Assembly (NCBI GenBank): GCA_036852015.1
Contig: JAANDG010000389.1
Span: 62,001 to 126,000 of the forward strand
Direction of reading: 5' to 3'
DNA length: 64,000 bases
Source of the DNA: Pelodera strongyloides
Lineage: Eukaryota; Nematoda; Chromadorea; Rhabditida; Rhabditidae
Part shown: positions 39,042-51,700 of the stretch, one piece after another
Position numbering within the stretch: position 1 is the first letter of the stretch
Layout of the letters: each line of letters begins with the position of its first letter
The notes under the pieces: model-generated
Seen by the model: the letters and a program-made list of their open reading frames with translations, nothing else
Databases searched by the model: none
What the model was told of the DNA's origin: nothing
Position numbers and translations under genes: made by a program

Positions 39042-39340
39042 TAATAGCGATCCGCACATGCGGCAAAGTATGGTTCGTCGCGTGCAGTGTGTCGAAAGAA
39101 GACATGTGCGCCATAAGTAAGCCACGGGTGCGCCGACTTCAATTGTGAACATTTCTCGTATCGAGTACTCGCTTAGCCACAAAATTAATACCACAAAAAT
39201 TGAACACAACTAACTTTATAAAATGCGATTTCTACAGGATTAACTTTGTGGAACAACATTGGGTCCTTAAAATCTGGCGTTTGTGTGCCAATGGTGGGCC
39301 ACACCGGAAGTGGGCCACAATGCACAATTCAGCAGAATGA
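39042..39340 (+). pseudogene. degraded thrombospondin type 1 repeat fragment
   Basis: Two plus-strand exons agree in phase: 39,042-39,116 (acceptor cgctattccag, donor CATAA|GTAAGC) and 39,238-39,340 (acceptor atttctacag, TGA stop). They read MRQSMVRRVQCVERRHVRHK, then INFVEQHWVLKIW and RLCANGG. The RRVQCVE stretch matches the strand after the CSxTCGxG motif of thrombospondin type 1 repeats. A TCGK-like segment (RTCGK) is present just upstream but in another frame, as if one base were lost. Several expected Cys are missing. ADAMTS or papilin-type origin is an inference. Confidence 0.35.
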
Positions 39341-39775
39341 AGGTAGGAGGGAGCGCCATATTGAGTCCAAAACTGGACCTGAACCAATGGCCAAAGGGCC
39401 CTCCTCAAGAAGTAGAAGCTTAGAGAAAAGTCTGGAAATTTCAATATTCCATTGAAAGCGTGTCGCATTTACCTATTGTTTTAGAGTTATTACTTGAGGT
39501 GAAAGACTTAATCACCGACAAGGAAACGTGTAAAATTTGTGCACATTTTCCAAGAAAATTTTAAACTAACATTTGGTGGACAAATAAATGAATTATGTGG
39601 ATAACAATTTTCCAGGAAACTTATTCTTTTCTTTTACAACAGAATGATAAATCAAAGTTTAGCCAAACAAATAGTTTATCTTTATTGCTCATTTTGTGAC
39701 TGAACGGGGAATGATTTACGTACAGTTGACTGATTTTTGCGGCCATTTAGTATATTCACCTTCGTATAAATAAGA

Positions 39776-39876
39776 AGAGAGAGAGACGGGGATAGAGACA
39801 TGTGAGAGATAGAGAGGAGGAAGTGAGGGAGATTGAGAGCGAAAGGATAACAGAGAGAGAGAGAGAGAGAGAGAGC
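39776..39876. repeat. (AG)n microsatellite
   Basis: Interrupted GAGA tract. Confidence 0.85.
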
Positions 39877-40890
39877 ACCGTATATAAAGCCATGTCAAGC
39901 AGAAAATTAAGACGCGCAGCGCTCAAGCAATTTGGGGCAATGAAATCCACATGTGGTTCAACCTTTCCACTTATTTAGCTTGCTAAAGAGCTAAGGGCTA
40001 AATTTCAGACTAAAGTTTTAATTTGAACTTGCAAACGAAAAGTAAAGACTCTTTCATCATAACTTGACCTTTTATGGATGTGTTTACAAAGTTTTAAAAT
40101 GTTGAAGAAACATGCAGCTGCATTGCAGCTGTGCACGAAATCCTAGACGAACTCGAAAATTCTGAAACTTTTTTTTAAGTTCGTGAACTAAAAGTAAGTA
40201 AGTAAACTTTAAGTTTGTTACTGTTGAACTAGCTGTTCTATGTAAAAGCTACCGATACACATTCGCAAAATAAACCATCTCATGTTCATACATACATAGT
40301 CAGACAATATGTGTAATCATATGGAAGATAACATACGATTTTGCATCAAATAAACTAACCGAAGGGGTTCATGGAAATTTCAAAAAAATCGGATTACATA
40401 ACAAAGAATTAACAACGGTCTGCGCCGATTTATAATGAATAGAGTTGCACACTAATCGTGCGAATTTTTTGTGAAAAGAAAGAAAGGATTAGCCGTGACA
40501 AACCAATAAAGCTGAGAAACTCTTTTCCTATATTAGTTATGTACGACGAACATGAGAAAGGGTAATCCCTATTATGAAGAGCACCATTTCTCATTAACTT
40601 GTTGCTTGACCTCAAGGGAACCATTTTAAAGTTCCATTTTGAACTGGCATAATGAAAGAAATGCATTAGGCCGATTGATATTTCTGTTCAAGCATAACTT
40701 CATAACTAACAGTAGAAATTAGGAATAGGAAGGATGTTGAAAATAAAGGCAGATAGATAAAATAATATTGCCTGTTTATTTTCAACCTGCAAATCTAGAT
40801 CTAGTGTTTATTATGTATAATGCTGTATTTTAATAATTGAACTACATAAAGAGAGCATAGCGTATTTATGTATTTACTAGCAAAATATGT

Positions 40891-41073
40891 TTAAAGCGAA
40901 ACACCGGCCGGTTTTTGAAGCGCATCGTGGACAAATGCATTCTTATGTATTTATGCGAAGTGGGGTCTAATTGGGGTCTATTTTTTATGCTAAATTATGC
41001 TCATTTGCGTATGACGCATAGGAATGTTGGTGTACTCGATGCGTTTCAAAAACCGGCCGTTATTTCGCTTTAA
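40891..41073. mobile_element. family A miniature element
   Basis: 183 bp, TTAAAGCGAAACACCGGCCG to CCGGCCGTTATTTCGCTTTAA. The centre lies in the opposite orientation to most copies (GCTCATTTGCGTATG). Confidence 0.87.
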
Positions 41074-42025
41074 ACATGCTAGAATATCCAGTTGCCAGTC
41101 TAATGTGTAAAGTTGGCATTTCGTGGTGGTGGAATGTGAAAAGCATGAAATCCCATAAAATCTTTTCGATGCTAGATCAATCCGGCACTAGATAAACTAA
41201 ATAATGTGTTCTTCCAAGAGGCAGCATCTGCACGCGATTTGAACCGAATTTATGTTTTAAAAACTTAGTCGTAAGAGAAAACAAACGTAAAATGTAGAGT
41301 ATGCTTGGCCTATCCATCGAAAAATGTGGAAAATTAGAAAAGGGAAACTCGCGATAAATTGTATGGTTCTTTGTTGTTTGTTTATTCCCTAGAAACAGTG
41401 ATTTAGTGCTAACGACAGTTTGAGGCTTTGAGGCGCACTTTTTTATTTTGTTTTTGCTTTTTTATTTGTATTAAACTTTTATGCAGTGAGAGAATAATTC
41501 AGCTACATGAGATGTTGCAAAAATTAGACAGATGAGAAGCTTCGGCTAAACTATTTGAATTTCTCTCGAAACATCAGGGGGCGTGGCATGCAAATTCGGA
41601 CCCTCCTACCAGTTAGTTGTCAGCGCCAGTTAGGTCTTTTCCCCGTGGGACATGTTAATCACAAACCTCAATCGGCTCATTTTTGAACAAAAGGCATCCG
41701 ACAACTGACAAAGTTGAACCTTTAGAAAAGATGGAAACACCAACGAAAACTATTCAATAGAACTTTGCTATCCTGTACAAGAAGTAATTTCATTTGGATC
41801 ACAACTAGAGGAAAACACACGCAAACCATTACAATTACTTCGATATTAGGGGTTAACATAACATTATTTTCATTATGCATTATCGAGACGAATTATTCCG
41901 TTTATTATTGGGATGTAAATATTGTGAAGGTGAAAAGAACTCAATGAAAATTAGCAACTCGCAATTTGAGTCGAAGAAACCACGGCTTATTTCATCAACA
42001 CAAGGTAAACGGACAGGATAAATAT

Positions 42026-44375
42026 TTATTTTTTATGCTTAACCTTTTTCGGAGCACCCTTTTTATGGGCAACCTTCTTGTCAGGCTTCTTTTTATTTTT
42101 AATCTCCTTTTTGGATTCAACTTTAGGAGGCGGGGCGATCTTATGGGGCGGGGCTGGGGGGAGTGGCTGCTGACTGGGTACCGGTACCTGTGCCCGTACC
42201 GCCGCTTTCCTGAAAGTATTAATATGTTAAGGTTATTCGTTTAGGCCTTGAGAACTGTAAGCAAATAAATTTTCTTTTAGTGTCTAACATATTTATAACT
42301 TGTACGAATTCATATACAAGTCTGTTGATTACTGTTGAGTTGTTGCACAACTCTCTGAAAGTAAGTAATGCAAAAAGCCTGCCCATAGCTTTAGGTAAAC
42401 TGTGGAGGTTACGTATACCTAAGCTATGGCTAAGGAACAAACAAGAATTTACCCCACATTGCTCTCTTTATTCTTGTCTTCGCTGTCCGCCTTTAGTGCC
42501 TTGTTGAAACTCCTCAGTAACTTCAACGGAGCTGAGGCTACCATTGCCTGAATGTTTGAGTTTCAATACTTCTGATAACTATAACATACACTGGTGAAAC
42601 TGCTAGAGCGAGGTAGGTGCGCCACAGGTGCGCCCCACTTGCGCCACCGGTGTGCCAGCGGATCTCACTTGGCGCACCAGCGGCGCGTCATTTAGGATAG
42701 ACGCGGCAGGTGCGCCACAAGTGCGCCCCACTTGCGCCATCGGTGATCCAGGCGGTGTTAACGCACCCCTGGCGGCCGCGCACCCTAGAGGTGATGCGCC
42801 GCCCCGCGTTGGCGCACCCTGTTTTTGTGCGCGGCGTTGGCGCGGAGTTTCACGTTGTAGACGTTTGCGGGTCTAACTCAAAAGTTACACATCGGTATGA
42901 TATGCCAAACAAACAGAAGTATTCTGGTAGGAATGTAAAAAAAGCAATGCATCTAGTGTCTCTAAATGGTTTCCGTTAACTCACCGCGTCCATAATTTCA
43001 CAACAGCGTTCCCGTGCGGCCTCTGCCTCTTTAATTGTCTGAAAAGGCAATTGTGGTGATTAATACATTCGGTAATTATTAACTTAAAGATAATTACAAG
43101 AAGTAAAACTGCATAATCCAAGGAACCAACCACATTCTTCAGTTTTCCTTTTACTTTGATATTGACGAAGATCAAAACCAACGACAAAACGACGGAAACT
43201 ACGAAGTTGGCCAGATCGATCATTGAAAGAGGCAGTCCGTTCAACTTCTTCGAGTAAGTTTGTCGATTGTTTCGACAACAAGATTCACCCTTTCCGTAGC
43301 ATTGGACTGAAAGTGAACATGAACAGTTGTATCGTATGGTTATCAACAAATAAACAATAGTATTATCATGTTGATATTCAAATACTGGTCACCATGTGAA
43401 GATCACACACGGAACAAAGAGTTGAATGTATAACAATTAAAAAAAAACTGAACCCACATATATTTGCGTCAGAGGTACCATTCTTTGTTGGCGTCTCGTC
43501 TCCTTTAGATTCACTTCCTTTGGTTGTCTGGAAATTTCAGTGAATTTTGGATGAAGAAAGCAAAGAATATCACAATATAACAATATTAACTTGGCACATG
43601 CTTGTTCGTTTAAACCACACTTGCATCCAATATATCCGAAAAAGGTTCGCACAGGAAGCTCCCCTGCCAAGAGTGCCAAACAACCGGCTTACCTTCTTTT
43701 CAGGCTTCTCTTCCTTTTTCGTTGTCGTAGTTGTGGCTTTTTTCACTGCTGTCGTGGTCGTAGTCGTTGACGTTGACGACGTGGTAGTTGCCGTAGTCGC
43801 GGTAGTCGTTGTCGTAGTCCTAGCCGTAGTTGTAGTCGTAGTCGTCGCTACTATCGTAGTACCCGCGGGACTCTCGGAAGGTTTTCCTAGAAAAATATAT
43901 TGCAACCAAATTTGCGGCCAAGTGGCAAATGTATTGACAACTAGTAAAACAATGCAGTTGTCATACTCAATTTTAGTAGTATTGTTGCGGTTAAGGTGAC
44001 AGTGGATATGCGGTAAGTCCTGAGTTTACTTATTGAATGAGCCAAATATTCCCTACCATCTGCCTGTCTCTCCTCTCTGTTCCTTTCTATTTGGGAATCG
44101 AATGTGAATAGTTCTTCTTGATTAACCAAATCTGTTGCTGACATCACATAGCAAAAGCAGGTAACTGCCACAGCAAAATTCTGAAAATATTTGAATAAAC
44201 ATTGAAAAACACAATTTATATGCTATTTTCTTTATCTCTCTTATTTCTATATCAAAATATCACATCTCAAGCATCGTACAGTGCAGCTTATATACGCGGC
44301 TGCTCGTTTATATGATTAAAATTATAACTTAAAAAAAAGTCTAGCGGAAGACGTTACCTGAATTATAAAGTACAT
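42026..44375 (-). CDS. threonine-rich single-pass membrane protein with lysine-rich tail, unrecognised family
   Basis: Eight minus-strand exons, all in phase: 44,358-44,375, 44,057-44,180, 43,693-43,886, 43,458-43,527, 43,155-43,306, 42,985-43,038, 42,453-42,547 and 42,026-42,209 (891 nt, 296 residues). Most acceptors are TTTCAG-like. The order is: signal peptide (MYFIIQNFAVAVTCFCYVMS, split after residue 6 by intron 1); an acidic/charged stretch (QIERNREERQADG); a Thr-rich run (TTTTTTTARTTTTTTATTAT, residues about 58-95), a likely O-glycosylated mucin-like stalk; a Lys/Glu/Thr/Gly linker; a short Cys patch (CYGKGESCCRNN); one membrane segment (LANFVVSVVLSLVLIFVNI); then a cytoplasmic part with KEAEAARERCCEIM, Pro-rich PLPPAPPHKIAPPP, and a strongly basic end (KKPDKKVAHKKGAPKKVKHK). 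Type I topology is inferred. No known domain was recognised; the Cys patch is too short for one. Its 5' end faces the long plus-strand gene across a GC-rich spacer. Confidence 0.82.
42605..42860. repeat. GTGCGCC-rich tandem/inverted repeat
   Basis: Multiple imperfect copies of GGTGCGCCACAGGTGCGCCC and GGCGCACC in both orientations, in an intron of the threonine-rich protein gene. Very GC-rich against the local background. Related to 55,860-55,985. The two open frames across it are artefacts. Confidence 0.7.
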
Positions 44376-44886
44376 TTCTTCTATATCTATAATAAACTGG
44401 TTCCATTTCACAAAATTTAGCTTTAATACTTAGCCGACTAAATGAAATTATTCAAATTTAGGACAAAATAAAGGTAACCAACAGTTTTTGGGTGTGTTTC
44501 TGTGGAAGGAAATGGGGTACACAAAGGCTTTTGAACACGTATCCTCCTTTCTGGAGTTGAATTTGCTGAAATACCATTTGTGAAGGAAATGGAAATTTGT
44601 TTGTTAATATATGATACATGTTATTTCGCTTATTATTATGCTTTTCATGCAACTCTAAATTGTGCAAGTAAATGTGCACAGTGCAAAACTCTAGGAAAAA
44701 CACTTTTGATGATTGTGCAGCTATCCATTCAAATGTGCTACATGGAAACGAACACTTTCGATTTTGCAGAACACATTGGAACATAGTTTGTTTCAAAAGA
44801 AATACGATTACGGCTTTCTAACTGGTAAACTGGTGAACATGTATTTAAATCGTAGTTTTCGTTACAGGCGTATTTGCAAAACTCTG

Positions 44887-44960
44887 ATGACATTCTTTGT
44901 GCGGCTGTCTCTCCTGACTGTTCAATACGCCATTACATTACATGCCGATCATGAAGTTAA
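44887..44960 (+). CDS. candidate signal-peptide exon
   Basis: An ATG opens MTFFVRLSLLTVQYAITLHA plus DHEV and reaches a donor (GTTAA|GTAAAC) in phase 2. The peptide has the shape of a secretion signal. Joining to the next plus-strand exon (45,763) would create a stop, so it is not part of that gene as modelled. Isolated and low confidence. Confidence 0.2.
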
Positions 44961-45164
44961 GTAAACACGGCGAAGCGTATTATAAACATGATTATCTTTT
45001 TAGTATTGAAAGCTCATGAGTTGAAATAGTATGCTAAAACACTAGAGCATAGTATGCAAATTTGTTTCTCACAACATTTCTACACTTTTCAATCCAACTT
45101 TTATCCTTTTTTTATTAGCCTATTTTATTCAATTTCCGGTTGTAGCACGGGCGTATTTCAAAAC

Positions 45165-45370
45165 CAAAACATTCACCCAATCGCCGCGTTCATAGGCGTT
45201 CGCCCTTGAGAGGCAATAGTCGCGTGCACGCGATCGCCGCGCATTTTTCTTCTCGTTTTAGTGTGTGTGCGGCGGTGTGCGGTGGGTGGGCCATTGTGCC
45301 CTGCTCCTGACATAACTTGCGGGCGCCGGGTTATGCATTATCGTGCCCGGTGATTGAGCAGAACCTCCTT
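45165..45370. promoter_or_regulatory. GC-rich probable bidirectional promoter region
   Basis: A CpG-containing stretch (GTCGCGTGCACGCGATCGCC, GCGGGCGCCGGGTTATGC) stands out from AT-rich flanks between the start of the minus-strand membrane protein gene and the start of the long plus-strand gene. No TATA box was chosen. Function is inferred from position and composition only. Confidence 0.4.
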
Positions 45371-45747
45371 ATTCAATCGCTTTTCCCTTGTTTTAAGTGA
45401 CTGCTTTGCTTTTAATGTCGGTTTTGTTATAACCCGCATATATTCCCTCTAATTTTGATTATTTTAGAAAACTTGGTAACGCTTACTGCACCATAAGCAG
45501 GCACATACTGTGCACAAGCAACAAAGCGAACAATTGAAAGCTATCAACAAGCTATCGTAAGTTCCCCGTTCCTCTGTACTATTTCTCAGTACTTTTTTGT
45601 CAATCCTTAGTGATCCTTTATATTGCAATCTTGACAAATGCACGCACAAAAAAAACCAATTCATTAGCTACATAGTCATAAAAAAGTCTAAGTTTGTAAA
45701 TAGTAGATTGTATACTTGTAAATAGTGTTATATACTTGTAAAAATTG

Positions 45748-45765
45748 TTTTGTGAATTTCAGATG
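45748..45765 (+). promoter_or_regulatory. 3' splice site directly before the start codon (possible trans-splice acceptor)
   Basis: The sequence ttttgtgaatttcag sits immediately before ATG of the long gene. Either an upstream exon is spliced here or a spliced leader is added, as is common in nematodes. No upstream coding exon in phase was found. Confidence 0.5.
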
Positions 45766-48700
45766 CGCCCAAATGGAAATAATTTGAAGAAAGGAGTTAA
45801 GAAGAGTGGAAAGAAAGGGAAAGGAATGAAAGAAGAAGACTATCGATTGCAAGGGGTTCTTAGATCAAGTAGAATGGAGGAATTGATCGAAGTCAATGAG
45901 AAGGCAAGTACAATTCATTATAATTATTAACCAGACTTGGTTGTTCTATATCACTGCCCCTCTCTCGCTATCCTCACCCTCTCTCTCCCTCTGCTCATTC
46001 CTCTCTCCATCTCTTTCACTCTCTCCTTTTTTCTTAATAACTCACTCACTCTCTCTTACTACATCTCTATCTCCCACTCACTGTTTAGCAGCTCTCATTT
46101 CAGTATTGAACTCTTTACGTCTCTATTAATAAAACAATGTGGAAAGTAAATTAAATGGACAAGAGACAATCGCACATAGACTGAACACATTCCAGAGGCT
46201 CAGCTACTCATGCGGCGCATAAAAAAATACTTTGTCCCTCCCTCCCTCCTTCTCTTTCCCTTTGCTTACTTTTCCTCTCTCTCCCTCCCTCTCTTTCTTT
46301 TTCCTTTCTTTTCCTCACTCCCTCTCTTTCCGTTTCCTTACCTTTCCTCCCTCCCTCTCTCTCTTTCCTTTTCCGTACTTTTCCTCAATTCCTCCCCTTA
46401 TTTTTCTTTACTTTCCCTCCCTCCGTCCTTCCCTCTCTTCCCTTTTACTAACTCTTCATTCAAACCTGATTACTCTTATTAACCCGCGCACGGTAGTTGA
46501 CAAATGTCGATCACTGTGTTTTTCTGTTTAGTGGAAAGGTGCGTAACCTGGGGCATTAAGAGGCCCATCAAAGTAAACCTATATCTACGATACGTTCATA
46601 GTGAATATCAAGCATTTTTATTACAATATATACAAACTAAATTTCACATTTATTTGCCACGGGGAACTTTTTTCCGATGCGCTCAGATCAAATATATAAC
46701 GTAAAGCCGCAAATATCCTTGTCGTCAATGCAAATTTATAGTGAAATCATAATGCGATTAAAATTTGCATATATAGCTTTGAAATCTGCAGTTTTATGGT
46801 ATACATATGCGTTGAGCGCATTGGAAAAAAGTTTTCCAGGACGAATAATGGTGAAATTTAGTTTGTATATATTGTAATAAAAATGCTTGATAGTCGTTAT
46901 GAACGTATCGTAAATATATATATATATAGGTTTATTTTGATGGGCCTGTCCCTTTAACAGTATTAATCTCATAATGTGCGCATTCACAATATTCACGTAA
47001 AAAATCTGTGCAACGCAGCAAGACAAGGTAGCCAAGTGATCAGCTCAGTGATTCAGTAATCATGGTTTCCTTCTTCTGCACAAAAACCTACAAATTTCTG
47101 TTCAGATGAAGTACGAGCTTGAGAAGTGTGAGCCAAGTGCCATATCCGGCCAAGCCTTCCTCGCTGCGTTCTTCACAGCGCGATTTTTCGCATGTGTTCG
47201 CCCGCTACTCGAAGGACGTTACTCGGTAAGCATAAAATGCTGGAAATAAATAAATACTTTATTGATTATGCGGTAATTAACATTTCTCACAGGGTTACAC
47301 TAACTAACATAAATACCATGTTTCACAGCGTAGCTTGCTACTTTTTGTAATTTTGTAATTGCTACCAAGTGACCAAACTACAAAGAACTAGGTGCATCCA
47401 TCTACATATTGAAAATTAATAAAAATAGATATAAATAAAATAAAAGGTTAAATAATAATCAGAATTAAAGTTTATCAGAATTAAAGTTTACAAATTAAAT
47501 ATGACATTGTTTCAATATTAAAACAATAAAATATATATGTTAAATTTAATAAAAAATGGAATTATTAATTTAAAACTATTCGTTTATTATCAAAATAATA
47601 CTTTTACTCCAATGGGATTATCTTAACATGAACTATCCGTGTGATAAAGATAAACTTTAATTCTTAACACGAACTATCCGTTAAAAAACAAAACTAAAAG
47701 TAAAGGGTCGATATCAGATCGAACTCTATCAGAATGTCTATTACTAATTCAGAAACTAAAGCAGCAGTACCTTGGATCTTATAAACCCTACTTGTTTGCG
47801 TAGGTGTTCTAGTGGGCGAACGGTTGTTACGCCCAGTATTACATAGGTTAACATCCGTGTTCTGGAGAACGACAAACAAGTAGCAACTGTCAGTGTATAA
47901 AATTGGGTTCGGAGTAAACAAATTGACATAATTAATCAGCAGTTGTTATCTGGGGATTATCTGGGGAAGGTCAACAGTCAGCAGAACGATAAATCAATCA
48001 TGATCGATCTATTCAAAGTATTAATTATATATAAGTAATATAATTGCTTTGAAAATTAATAAAAAATTTATTAGAAAATAATATTTTAAACTAAATATTA
48101 ATCAATTTAATATTAAAATAAATGGAATTGCTAATTTATAACTATCCGTATAATCAAAATAATACTTTTACTCCAATTGGATTATCTTAACACGAACTAT
48201 CCGTTAAAAAAAAAAAACTAAAAGTAAAGGGTCGATATATGATCTGACTCTATCAGAATGTCTAAGACTAATTCAGAATCTTCAAGTATCAGTACCTTGG
48301 TTCTTATAAACCCTAATTGTTTGCGTAGGTGTTCTAGTGGGCGAATGACGCCCAGTATTACATAGGTTAAACATCCGTGTTCTGGAGAACGACAAACAAG
48401 TAGCAACTGTCAGTGTATAAAATTGGGTTCGGAGTAAACAAATTGACATAATTAATCAGCAGTTGTTATCTGGGGATTATCTGGGGAAGGTCAACAGTCA
48501 ACAGAACGATAAATCAATCCTGATCGATCTATTCAAAGTATTAATTATATATAAGTAATATAATTGCTTAACATCCTACGACTCTTGTGAAACGTCGTCC
48601 CGACGTTCGTAGTTCTTCTTCTACTGTGGGGTGACATTTGTATTTAAAGCGGTGTTGTCGTAATGGGTGTTATGGAAACTTGTGGCGTGTGGTGGTGGAG

Positions 48701-51700
48701 TTGAGTGTTGTCTTCTTCTTCAATTGTTGGAGGATTTGGGAGTTGATAATGTTGTTGCGCGGTCCTTCTCGTCGTTGTTCTTTTTCACTGACATAAATGA
48801 TGTAGGTGTTGGTCTTTTGACTGCAGTATTGTGGTATGTTGCGAACACTTTAGTCGTTTTCGAATCTACACGGTTTTTCTTTGTTAAGGTTCTTCTTCGT
48901 TGTCGAGTCCATATCATTTTTCTTCTCATCGTATCCATATCATTTTTTTTTGGTCATTCATGTTGAACATTGTGTGGAGGCACTGTTCAGCTAAACGCAT
49001 TTGATGTCTGCAAATAAAATTAGTTCCCTATTTGAAAATCAAATAAGGCACGTTATCCGTGTTTTTACAAGACGAGATCTATCCGTATAAACCGTCATCA
49101 TTGTGAGTATGCGTTTATAAATAAAATTGCGAATTAAAATTGACGAGTTTTAACACTGGAATGATGAATGATCACAAGGGTAAATAAATACAAGCAAAAA
49201 AAAATGTTAGTCATATTTGTTGTATGGGTTTGAACCATAAAGCCATCTTTCATCACTTATTCGTCCTCGCAGAACTTCATCTTCTGTGTCGCATTCATCT
49301 TGAGAATATTCACTTTCTTCATGTATTTCTACATTTGAACTTGTTGTTGGGGAAGTGGTCTGCATGTTGACGTTTGTAACTTCACAACTGTCGTCAATGA
49401 TGTTTAGTTCTTCAGAATTGCTCGCACTGGTGGAAACCAATTGCGCGATAAGTTTCCGACCAGTGAACAATATCAATGGGAACTTTCTTGGCCAGTCTTG
49501 AACTGGTCTTGAAAAAAAGTCTGGCTGAAAATGGTTTGATGCGAACAGAATTTCTGGTTTGACACCAGTTGCGGCAAAGTATGCAGGATTTTCAGTTGGT
49601 TGAATTCTTCCAACCTGTAGCGATACATTTCTTTTTTTGAAACAAAAGATGAGTAGCATGATCAATCTGAATGAGTTCCTTAAAAAGTTCACGGCCTTCT
49701 TCATTTCGGAGAATGTTGTGTTTTCTTAAAGTTCTCAAAACATCGAGCGAATCAGTGTAGATGAAAATGGGTTTACTTTTGTAGAATGGAAGTAAATTAA
49801 TTGTTTGAAAAAGTGAGCAAATTCCGAGAGAGATTGATTGCAAAACGTGGGTTTGTGGGAAGGAAGTTGACGAAATAGGAATAGATTGAGCGTGTTGAAT
49901 TGAAGATTGAAAATTTTGAACAGAATATACAATTGCAGAATTGGTTGTTTGGTTAGAACTTACGAAAATAATTAAAAATTGAGTTGGATTAACTTGGGTT
50001 AGATTTTGATTTGGAAAGCGTTGGAAAAACCATTGTTCACCTGGCATATAGGTAGAAGATTAAAATGAGTTAAAATAGATATGATTTCTGAAATAATTTG
50101 GAGTAATATTTTTATGAACAAAATGCAAAATTGGAAATTGCGGAAAATGTAAAAAAATGATAATTCTTTCGATTAAGCATAAGGAATAAAAGTAAAATAG
50201 TTGATTATTGTTATAAAAAAAAATTGAAAGGAAAATTTTGTTGAGCTCATTGATTGGTCATGTATCGATACTTTTAATAATAGAATATCAAAGTAACAGC
50301 AATATGTATAATTTATAAGTAATAAATATATGCTTAAAAAATATATGCTCCCACCGTGTCACTTGCATATGGATCAAAAACAATCGTTATCCATCGAATT
50401 TTGGACATTCACAAGAATAAAACATAACTGACCATACATAATAAGTAAAATGTACAGAATGTAGTATATTGGGTTCAGTCGCTCTGCCAACCATCCATCT
50501 CCGGCGCTGCCCTGGCTCTTTGGCCTGATAGAGTGTTTTGTATGTACAAAATAATTGTTAAGTATTTGGCCTTGTTGGATTATGTTTAGTTCACAATGTT
50601 GGCTGCATTCAACGTTTTAAAACGATAGTGGCATGAATATGGAGTTGACCGTATAGGTAGGAGTGAATTTACAACAGACTTCCTAGAAACCCAATTCAAG
50701 AGAAAATCCAGGCGAGTTCCTTCAGCCACAGGAAACTCTTTACACTATTACCCAGAACAAGAATTTTAGAAAAGGGTGCTGTTGTTTTGATTAATAACAA
50801 AATATGTGTAGTGTAAGAATATCCTATCCGTTTATTAATATAATGGTATACTGGTCTATCCGTTCTTATAATAAAAAAACCATTCTTAATGATAAATCCT
50901 ATATCGTGAAAAGATGTGTTAATAGACAAAACTTATTATTAAGGTATTAGGTGTAGTGATGCTTTTTATTTAGTGAATTGTGGTTAGATACGAATACATG
51001 ACAGCTTGATTGATGTTAATGAATGAGCTTTGCTTGAGGGATAAAGAAAAAAAAATAGATAAATGAACAGCAAAATAAAATTTAAACAACTGACCTCCTT
51101 GTAGTAACGTCTAGGATGCATCTCTGATCCCTTATCAAATTGTTGCAACTCCATCGGATCGTAATGGTAATATTTTATCAATGATGCCTATCCGTCATAT
51201 AATAAATAAGACTAAGACTCTACAAGTCATATAATATGTCATCAATAATCTCGATCCTTGCGCTTCTCCATCCAATTTTTGTACTAGTACTTATACACCT
51301 AGAGCGTCCTCTTGGGTGTCGGACAAATTTTGAAAGGTTATATAGTTGAGTCACGAAGGGTCTTATAATATTTATCTTCATTGTGTTTTGATTTGTTTTC
51401 AAAGGACGCCTGTCCGTAGCGTATGGCAAAAATTTTTTTAGCAAAAGTTGTGCTCAACATCAAACGGCAAATGTTGACCCCACCTTCGATAAAGAAGGGT
51501 ATCAGCTAGAGTTATTAAAAAGAGGAACAATCGAATAAAAATTCACGAACAACAACAAAATGAATATCACAGGCAGAAATATGGGCGAAAAAAAAATAAA
51601 TAAGCAGAAGCATATCTACAAGTAAAGTAAGCAGGAAGCTGTAGGGTTCGTTCGGTGGCGGTCGCCATGAAAATTAATAAAAATAGATATAAATAAAATA

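Larger units (their letters stand above)
48574..51667 (-). mobile_element. internal region of a BEL/Pao-like LTR retrotransposon, decayed
   Basis: Minus-strand element of about 3.1 kb between LTR copies. Only the RNase H-proximal part of pol is recognisable (49,207-50,047); gag, protease, reverse transcriptase palm and integrase are not seen, so large parts are deleted or eroded. It sits antisense in intron 2 of the long gene. Confidence 0.75.

Noticed and set aside
43155..43281. Alternative minus-strand frame (NLLEEVERTASFNDRSGQLR)
   Set aside because: Looks coding but is blocked by a TGA after the acceptor and does not join either neighbour in phase; the membrane-segment frame does.
43547..43999. 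Plus-strand Val-rich 150-codon frame
   Set aside because: Complement of the Thr-rich exon of the minus-strand membrane protein gene.
48667..48966. Plus-strand 99-codon hydrophobic frame in the retroelement
   Set aside because: Runs opposite to the element, lies in biased sequence and has no recognisable domain.
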